Source: Acidimicrobiales bacterium (GTDB lineage Bacteria > Actinomycetota > Acidimicrobiia > Acidimicrobiales > SHLQ01). From it: a stretch of DNA of 64,000 bases. Numbering within the stretch: position 1 is the first letter of the stretch; the number at the start of each line of letters is the position of its first letter. The translations under genes and the position numbers were made by a program. Location of the stretch: assembly GCA_020629635.1 (NCBI GenBank), contig JAHDCX010000002.1:159726-223725 (forward strand). The letters are read 5' to 3'. The notes under the pieces were generated by a model. The model made no database searches and had not been told where the DNA came from. It saw only the letters and a program-made list of their open reading frames with translations. This document shows positions 58,888 to 64,000 of the stretch, piece by piece.

Positions 58888-60318
58888 TCACCAGTTCGTG
58901 GCGATGTACTGCGTCTCGCAGAACTCGTAGATGCCCTCGCTCGCCCCCTCGCGGCCGAGGCCCGACTGCTTCATACCGCCGAAGGGTGCTGCGGGGTCGG
59001 AGACGACGCCGCGGTTCAACCCGATCATGCCGGCCTGAATCTGTTCGCTCACCCGCAGGCCCCGGGCGAGATCCCGGGTGAACACGTACCCCATCAACCC
59101 CATCTCGGTGTCGTTGGCCATCTCGATCACCTCGTCTTCGTCGGTGAAGCCGATCAGCGGAGCGACAGGTCCGAAGATCTCCTCGCACGCCACGTCGGCG
59201 CCGCGATCGACGTTGGCGAGCACGGTGGGCGGGTAGAAGAAGCCGGGTCCATCGATCGGCGCGCCACCGGTGACCACCGACGCGCCGCCGTCGACGGCAG
59301 AGCTCACGAGCCGATCGACGTTGTCGACGGCTGCCTGGTTGATGAGCGGCCCGACCTGCGCCCCCTCGGCGTGGCCCTCGGCGACCGACATCGCCGACAT
59401 TGCGTCGGCGAGCTTGGCGGAGAACGTCTCCATCACCGACGTCTCGACGAAGAACCGGTTGGCGGCCGTGCAGGTCTCGGCCGAGTGCCGCATCTTGGCG
59501 GCGATCGCCCCCTCGACAGCGAGATCGAGGTCGGCGTCTGCGAAGACGATGAACGGCGCGTTCCCGCCGAGCTCCATCGCGACCTTCAGCACACGGTCGC
59601 TCGCCTGGCGAAGGAGCACGCGTCCCACCTCGGTCGAGCCGGTGAACGACACCATCCGTACCGCCGGATGCGACATTGCCGCCTGGACCGGCGCGGAGGC
59701 CGACGCTGTAGGGACGATGTTGACGAGCCCCTTGGGCAGCCCGACCTCGTGCTCGAACAGATCCGCCAGCGCCAGTGCGGTGAGCGGTGTCTCCTTGGGC
59801 GGCTTGATCACGACTGCGTTTCCCGCACCGAGCGCCGGGGCCATCTTGCGGGTGATCATCGCGGCAGGAAAGTTCCATGGCGTCACCATCAACACCACGC
59901 CGACGGGCGGGTGATGGACGATCATGCGGGCCGTGCCGGCCGGGTTGGTTCCGATCGTGCCGTGCAGCCGCACCGTCTCTTCGCTGTTCCACCGGAAGAA
60001 CTCGGCGGCGTAGGCGATCTCGCCAAGTGCGTCTGCTTTGGGCTTGCCGTGTTCGGCGACGATGAGGTCGGCCAACATGTCCGCGTTGGCGACCATGACC
60101 TCGTAACAACTCCGAAGCAGTTCGGCCCGCACCCGCGGCGCCGTCGCCGCCCAGCCCGGCTGTGCTGCTGCGGCAGCGTCGCAGGCGTCGGTCATGTCGT
60201 CGACCGTGCCAGCCGCGACGGTCGCGTGGATCTCGCCGGTTGCCGGATTCAGGACGTCGATCGTTGCGCCGTCAGCGCCCGTCCGACGCTCGCCGTCGAT
60301 CACCAGGTTGGTTTGCAT
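58888..60318 (-). CDS. NAD(P)-dependent aldehyde dehydrogenase, succinate-semialdehyde type
   Basis: A 476-aa aldehyde dehydrogenase closest in pattern to GabD. It has TPWNFPAAMITRKMAPALGAGN and VIKPPKETPLTALALADL (cofactor pocket), ELGGNAPFIVFADADLD with the general-base Glu, and the catalytic Cys in SAETCTAANRFFV. The C-terminal GGMKQSGLGREGASEGIYEF is typical of the succinate-semialdehyde/glutarate-semialdehyde branch. No GABA transaminase is adjacent. The ATG at 60318 has GGAG 7 nt upstream. Confidence 0.9.
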   Translation of the reverse strand: MQTNLVIDGERRTGADGATIDVLNPATGEIHATVAAGTVDDMTDACDAAAAAQPGWAATAPRVRAELLRSCYEVMVANADMLADLIVAEHGKPKADALGEIAYAAEFFRWNSEETVRLHGTIGTNPAGTARMIVHHPPVGVVLMVTPWNFPAAMITRKMAPALGAGNAVVIKPPKETPLTALALADLFEHEVGLPKGLVNIVPTASASAPVQAAMSHPAVRMVSFTGSTEVGRVLLRQASDRVLKVAMELGGNAPFIVFADADLDLAVEGAIAAKMRHSAETCTAANRFFVETSVMETFSAKLADAMSAMSVAEGHAEGAQVGPLINQAAVDNVDRLVSSAVDGGASVVTGGAPIDGPGFFYPPTVLANVDRGADVACEEIFGPVAPLIGFTDEDEVIEMANDTEMGLMGYVFTRDLARGLRVSEQIQAGMIGLNRGVVSDPAAPFGGMKQSGLGREGASEGIYEFCETQYIATNW

Positions 60319-60496
60319 CACCCATCTCCGTCATCGGGAACGGGGCGAGCGTACCTTCCTCGGTCAGGCGCAGCGCCACGAGATCGTCGGGACCGGGCAC
60401 GCGCGGCTCCGACGGCTGTTGACGACCCCGCTTGAAGATCGAATCGCGCATCGGTTGCCTTCCGTTCCTCTTCACATCGTCAGCTACGGTCGAAAC

Positions 60497-61537
60497 ATGA
60501 AGATTTCGATGACCGTCGACTATTCGGACGATCCGCAGAAGGCTGCGGCACGGGTGAAGGCGATGGAGGACGCCGGTGTGGACCAGGTCTGGGTCGCCGA
60601 GGCGTACTCGTTCGACGCGGTGTCGACCCTCGGCTTCTTGGCCGCCCACACCGAGCGGGTCGAGCTCGTGTCCGGAATCCTGCCCGTCTACAGCCGGACC
60701 CCGACGCTCATCGCCATGACGGCGGCGACCCTCGATTCGTTGTCTGGCGGCCGTTTCGTCCTCGGGCTCGGGGCATCGGGCCCCCAGGTGATCGAAGGAT
60801 GGCATGGCGTGCCGTACAACCGGCCGCTCGGGCGGACTCGTGAGGTGATCGAGATCTGCCGCAAGGTCTGGAAGCGAGAGCGACTCGAACATCAGGGCCG
60901 CAACTACCAGATGCCGCTGCCCGCAGATCAGGGCACGGGCCTCGGCAAGCCACTCAAGCTCATCAATACGCCGCTCCGGCCCGACATCCCGGTGATCATC
61001 GCGTCGATCGGGGAGAAGAACGTCGAGCTGACCGCCGAGGTCGCGAACGGGTGGTTGCCGGTGTTCTTTCATCCGGAGAAGGCGCACGCCGCATGGGGTG
61101 CGTCGCTCGAGGCGGGCATGGCCAAGCGCGACCCCGAGCTCGGACCGCTCGAGACGATCGCCGGCGGCATCGCGGCGATCACCAAGACCGAAGAGGAAGC
61201 CAAGGGAATCCTGGACTTCGGTCGGCCACAGGCCGCGCTCTACATCGGGGGCATGGGGGCGAAGTCGAAGAACTTCTACAACACGTTGTTCCGTCGGTAC
61301 GGCTACGAGGAGGAAGCGGAGAAGATCCAGGATCTGTACCTCGATGGCAAGAAGGACGAGGCTGCGGCGCTGGTGCCCGACGAGTTCTTGGCGTCGATCA
61401 ACCTGGTGGGGACCGAGGGGTTCATCAAGGATCGAATTGCGGCGTACAAGGAGGCGGGGGTGACGAGTCTGACGATCAACCCGCTTGGCGAGGATCGTCT
61501 GGGAACCGTCCGCCAGATCAAGGACTGGTCGAGCTGA
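60497..61537 (+). CDS. LLM-class F420-dependent oxidoreductase
   Basis: A 346-aa TIM-barrel oxidoreductase of the luciferase-like family, subgroup usually annotated as F420-dependent: VDQVWVAEAYSFDAVSTLGFLAA, SGGRFVLGLGASGPQVIEGWHG, and RTREVIEICRKVWKRERLEHQGRNY. It reduces or oxidises an unknown substrate. TACGGT at 60485-60490 sits 6 nt before the ATG. Its last codons (DWSS and stop) lie in the first unit of the tandem repeat at 61528-61635. Confidence 0.9.
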   Translation: MKISMTVDYSDDPQKAAARVKAMEDAGVDQVWVAEAYSFDAVSTLGFLAAHTERVELVSGILPVYSRTPTLIAMTAATLDSLSGGRFVLGLGASGPQVIEGWHGVPYNRPLGRTREVIEICRKVWKRERLEHQGRNYQMPLPADQGTGLGKPLKLINTPLRPDIPVIIASIGEKNVELTAEVANGWLPVFFHPEKAHAAWGASLEAGMAKRDPELGPLETIAGGIAAITKTEEEAKGILDFGRPQAALYIGGMGAKSKNFYNTLFRRYGYEEEAEKIQDLYLDGKKDEAAALVPDEFLASINLVGTEGFIKDRIAAYKEAGVTSLTINPLGEDRLGTVRQIKDWSS

Positions 61538-61635
61538 GCTCGATCAGGATGTGGGGGTCGAGCTGAGCTCGATCAGGATGTGGGGGTCGAGCTGAGCTCG
61601 ATCAGGATGTGGGGGTCGAGCTGAGCTCGATCAGG
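61528..61635. repeat. 29-bp tandem repeat, 3.7 copies
   Basis: Units begin at 61528, 61557, 61586 and 61615, with the sequence GTCGAGCTGAGCTCGATCAG plus GATGTGGGG. The central GAGCTGAGCTC is partly palindromic. The array straddles the ends of two convergent genes and provides stop codons for both: the LLM gene and the alpha/beta hydrolase, which ends ELSSTPTS. Confidence 0.93.
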
Positions 61636-62465
61636 TGCCGCGCGACGGTGACGGGTTCCTGGAGGGGCCCGAAGTGGGTGAGTTCGTCGAATCGACGCAG
61701 GGTCCCGTTTGGGAGCGCGTCGGCGACGAGCGGCGCGATCTGCGCGGGGTGTTGGCCATCGCCAGACACGGCGACCACGGTCGGCGTGGTCACGGTGTCG
61801 AGCAACCCGGTGTGGATCGCTCCCGCCATGGCGAAGGTGTTGCCTTCGTGTTCGGGTGCGCACCGCAACGTGATCGACCCGTCTTCGGAGGGAGCGAAGC
61901 CGTGGGTGACGTAGTCGTGGAGCACGTCGGCGCGGAACAGCCCGAGTGGGGGTCGGGCTGCATAGCGTTCGAGCGCCTGGGCTCGTGATTCGAAGGTGGC
62001 GCGGCGGGCGCGGGCACTCAACTCGAGCGGTGTGCCTGCGGTCGGGATGCCTTCGGGGAAGATGATCGGTTCGAAGAGGAACAGCGACGTGAACGATCCG
62101 GGCAAGGAGCGTTCTGCGCCGACGAGCGCCGCGCCACCCATCGAGTGCCCGAAGCCATGTACCACGCCGTCGTGCCGCCGGCCGAGCTCGGCGCGGATGG
62201 TCGCCACGTCGGAGGCCATGTGCATCCAGTCGAAGCCGTCGTCGGTGGTCGGCGCGTCGGCTTCGCCGTGGGCCCGGAAGTCCATCGCGTAGACCCTGAA
62301 GTGGTCCGTGAGTTCGTTGGCGAACGCACGGTAGACCCGACCGAGAAATCCCGTCGCGTGCGCGATGAGGAGCACATCGCCGGTGCCGCCAAAGTCGTGG
62401 AGGGCGAGGGAGAGGTCGCCGTTGTCGACTCGTGTCGTGTGGGGCGAGGCGGGGGACGGGGTCAC
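61602..62465 (-). CDS. Alpha/beta-fold hydrolase
   Basis: A 287-aa hydrolase. The nucleophile elbow is GFGHSMGG, the oxyanion region is LLIAHATGFLGRVYRAF, the acidic residue is probably in VAVSGDGQHP, and the His is in FDELTHFGPLQEP. The substrate is unknown; esterase, lactonase or haloalkane-type chemistry are possible. The GTG start overlaps the NUDIX stop (GTGA). The last about nine residues are encoded inside the tandem repeat. Confidence 0.87.
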   Translation of the reverse strand: MTPSPASPHTTRVDNGDLSLALHDFGGTGDVLLIAHATGFLGRVYRAFANELTDHFRVYAMDFRAHGEADAPTTDDGFDWMHMASDVATIRAELGRRHDGVVHGFGHSMGGAALVGAERSLPGSFTSLFLFEPIIFPEGIPTAGTPLELSARARRATFESRAQALERYAARPPLGLFRADVLHDYVTHGFAPSEDGSITLRCAPEHEGNTFAMAGAIHTGLLDTVTTPTVVAVSGDGQHPAQIAPLVADALPNGTLRRFDELTHFGPLQEPVTVARHLIELSSTPTS

Positions 62466-62992
62466 AGTCGCTCCCAGGTCCAGCGGAGGGGACGGTCGCC
62501 GTCGTAGGGCATCGTGCCGTGGAACGTACGTGGGTCGCCGTCGAAGACCATCGGGACGAACCATCGATCACCTTCCCACATCGGGAGTTCGGCACTCGCG
62601 CGCACGGCGGGGTCCTCATCACAGGCCTCGAGAAGCCGCCCCCGGTCGATCCACACGAGCGAGCCTTCGGGGTTTCTGTCGGGCGGCGTTCCCTCCCAGG
62701 TCGTCGCCAAGAAGACGAAGCCGAGCCACTCCTCGTTGCGGGGTCCGAAGTTGGACCACGTGATCGTGCCACGGAGCGACAGATCGGTGAGTTCGAGCTC
62801 GGCTTCTTCACGGACCTCACGGCGCACGCCTTCGCTGACGCCTTCGTCGACCTCGAGCTTGCCGCCGAGCCCGTTCACCTTGCCGTAGTGGTCGTCGTCG
62901 GGCCGAGCGTCGCGGCGAATCATCAGCACTCGGTCGGATTCGGTGTCCCAGAGATAGGCGAGGGTGCCGACGATCGGGGTGTATCGGGTCAC
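62462..62992 (-). CDS. NUDIX hydrolase (8-oxo-dGTPase-like)
   Basis: A 176-aa NUDIX protein. The Nudix box reads GGKLEVDEGVSEGVRREVREEAEL, with the conserved Gly, Glu, RE and EE residues in place, though the Gly before the final hydrophobic residue is Glu. The C-terminal segment MWEGDRWFVPMVFDGDPRTFHG is typical of the MTH1-like 8-oxo-dGTP diphosphatase branch. It directly follows the HD-domain gene (TGA then GTG) and overlaps the hydrolase gene. Confidence 0.88.
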   Translation of the reverse strand: MTRYTPIVGTLAYLWDTESDRVLMIRRDARPDDDHYGKVNGLGGKLEVDEGVSEGVRREVREEAELELTDLSLRGTITWSNFGPRNEEWLGFVFLATTWEGTPPDRNPEGSLVWIDRGRLLEACDEDPAVRASAELPMWEGDRWFVPMVFDGDPRTFHGTMPYDGDRPLRWTWERL

Positions 62993-63592
62993 TCAGTTCA
63001 CCGCGATGTCGGTGGTCATGCCGATCGGCGCGACACCGTGCACACGGCTCGGCCGCGCGAAGAGTTCTTCCATCATCGGGACGAAGTCTTCGATTGGCAG
63101 CGTGTCGTAGTCGGGGTCGAAGCAGTTCTGGTCGTACTCGGCGCAGAACTTCACGCAGGCGTCGTAGTGCTCGTGGTCGCCGTAGACGTCGCGGGCGTTG
63201 CGGTCGCCGCCCATGTGGTGGAAGTAGTAGTAGCCCTGGAACAGGCCGTGGTGTTGCACGACCCAGTGCGTTTCGTCGTCGACGTAGGGCCGCAGCATCG
63301 CCGCGGCGGTGGCGCTGTGATTCTCCGGAGCGATCGCGTCGCCGACGTCGTGGAGCAGCGCGGCGACCACGAGGTCGAGCGACTCGTCGGCCCGAAGCGC
63401 CCGCGTCGCCGACTGGAGGGAGTGTTGGTACCGGTCGATCTGATAGCCGAGCTTGGGGCCCTCCATCACCTTCAGCAGGTTGACCATGTTCTCGACGAGC
63501 TCACCCTGCGAGTGGGCGGTGTAGTGGGCACCGAGGAACTCGTAGTCCTCCTTGGTGCCGTCTTCCATGCGGGTCCAGCTCACGTGCTCCAT
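62993..63592 (-). CDS. HD-domain protein, possibly a PhnZ/MIOX-like di-iron oxygenase
   Basis: A 199-aa HD-domain protein with metal ligands His57 (RYQHSLQ), His81-Asp82 (ALLHDVGD), His92 (ENHSATAAAML), His114/115 (VVQHHGLFQG) and Asp154 (AEYDQN). The number of His ligands and the short length resemble the mixed-valent di-iron HD oxygenases (PhnZ, MIOX) rather than plain phosphohydrolases, though no phosphonate gene is nearby. It is first in an operon with NUDIX and alpha/beta hydrolase genes. Confidence 0.72.
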   Translation of the reverse strand: MEHVSWTRMEDGTKEDYEFLGAHYTAHSQGELVENMVNLLKVMEGPKLGYQIDRYQHSLQSATRALRADESLDLVVAALLHDVGDAIAPENHSATAAAMLRPYVDDETHWVVQHHGLFQGYYYFHHMGGDRNARDVYGDHEHYDACVKFCAEYDQNCFDPDYDTLPIEDFVPMMEELFARPSRVHGVAPIGMTTDIAVN

Positions 63593-63635
63593 GCGGCCAG
63601 AGGATCCGCGATGCGGCGGGCCGTGTCAAGGCCGG

Positions 63636-64000
63636 TCAGAGTCCGGCCCGCTGGTCGCGGTCGACAGCGAACACGGCTGCCACCGTCACGACGGTCAGCA
63701 CGCAGCTCAACGCCATGGCTTGTCCCTGCAGAACGTCGCCCGGTTGGCTGAGGAGTCGCTCGATGGCGAGGGGCACCGTCATGTGGTCGGGGTCGCGGCC
63801 GACGAACGAGGTCGCGCCGAACTCTCCGAGCCCGACCGCCAACGCGAAGCCGGCGCCAGACAGCACCGCCGATCGTGCGATCGGCGCGTCGACGGTTCGG
63901 CGGATCGTCGCGGCATCGGCGCCAAGCGTGGCGGCCGCCTCGCGCATCGCGGGATCGATGGCTCGCAGCACCGGGACGACGGCTCGCACCACGAACGGCG
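63636..64000 (-). CDS. ABC transporter permease (5' part outside window)
   Basis: The last about 120 residues of an inner-membrane permease. The EAA loop reads IDPAMREAAATLGADAATIRRTVDAPIARSAVL, followed by two helices. The segment GLGEFGATSFVGRDPDHMTVPLAI is typical of permeases for iron(III), thiamine or sulfate-type substrates. The gene continues beyond 64000. Confidence 0.85.
   Translation of the reverse strand, partial: PFVVRAVVPVLRAIDPAMREAAATLGADAATIRRTVDAPIARSAVLSGAGFALAVGLGEFGATSFVGRDPDHMTVPLAIERLLSQPGDVLQGQAMALSCVLTVVTVAAVFAVDRDQRAGL

Overview
The window is high-GC, gene-dense chromosomal DNA from an actinobacterium. The gene content (heliorhodopsin, two luciferase-like flavin/F420-type oxidoreductases, cydAB, alanine dehydrogenase beside an Lrp regulator, paired FHA proteins) and the prevalence of apparently leaderless genes fit a free-living Acidimicrobiia-type organism such as the Ilumatobacter group. 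That placement is an inference, not a proven identity. At least 17 genes carry a TANNNT-like -10 hexamer 6-8 nt before the start codon, and only a minority have a good Shine-Dalgarno.

Left core region (1-40940). It opens with a heliorhodopsin gene followed by a PlsC-type acyltransferase (cut by the window edge). Then come a secreted protein/DoxX/PrpD-like cluster, an ArsR-SRPBCC pair, and a glutathione peroxidase whose catalytic residue is an in-frame TGA, read here as selenocysteine, followed by a textbook bacterial SECIS hairpin. Next are transporters, cydAB, an arginase-family hydrolase, a 2OG-Fe(II) oxygenase, an FkbM methyltransferase, an ABC exporter and a metallo-hydrolase. A GluR0-like ligand-gated channel (TVGYGD filter) ends a three-gene operon. 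After it come lrp/ald, a lipoprotein hydrolase-response regulator-histidine kinase operon, pyrophosphatase, AlkC-type DNA repair, PadR and XRE-cupin regulators and MFS pumps.

Integrated element (40943-52852). An 11.9-kb island sits in a tRNA-Gly(CCC) gene. It has 46-bp direct repeats at both ends, a tyrosine integrase next to the tRNA, paired TAGGCAC arm-type sites at both ends, a MobF relaxase-helicase, an AlpA/Xis-like protein, an orphan AbiEi-type regulator and a frameshifted GIY-YIG gene. Its most interesting cargo is a two-gene unit. The first gene encodes a 1358-aa XRE HTH + Mrr-like nuclease + STAND ATPase + alpha-helical repeat protein; the second encodes a DUF3800-like protein. A perfect 9-bp inverted repeat lies just before the start codon. 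This looks like an Avs-like but differently built antiviral module, and is the best candidate here for an undescribed system.

Right core region (52880-64000). It holds a lipoprotein serine hydrolase, two paralogous FHA proteins, an aspartate/glutamate racemase, a CHASE-GGDEF cyclase, a succinate-semialdehyde-type dehydrogenase, an LLM oxidoreductase, a four-codon-tight HD/NUDIX/alpha-beta hydrolase operon and a partial ABC permease.

A recurring theme is short palindromic or tandem repeats lodged between convergent genes. They supply the last codons and the stop codon of the flanking genes (SSLNK tails at 12158-12236 and 27979-28054; GGGGTCTGACCCC elements; tandem arrays at 6551 and 61528).
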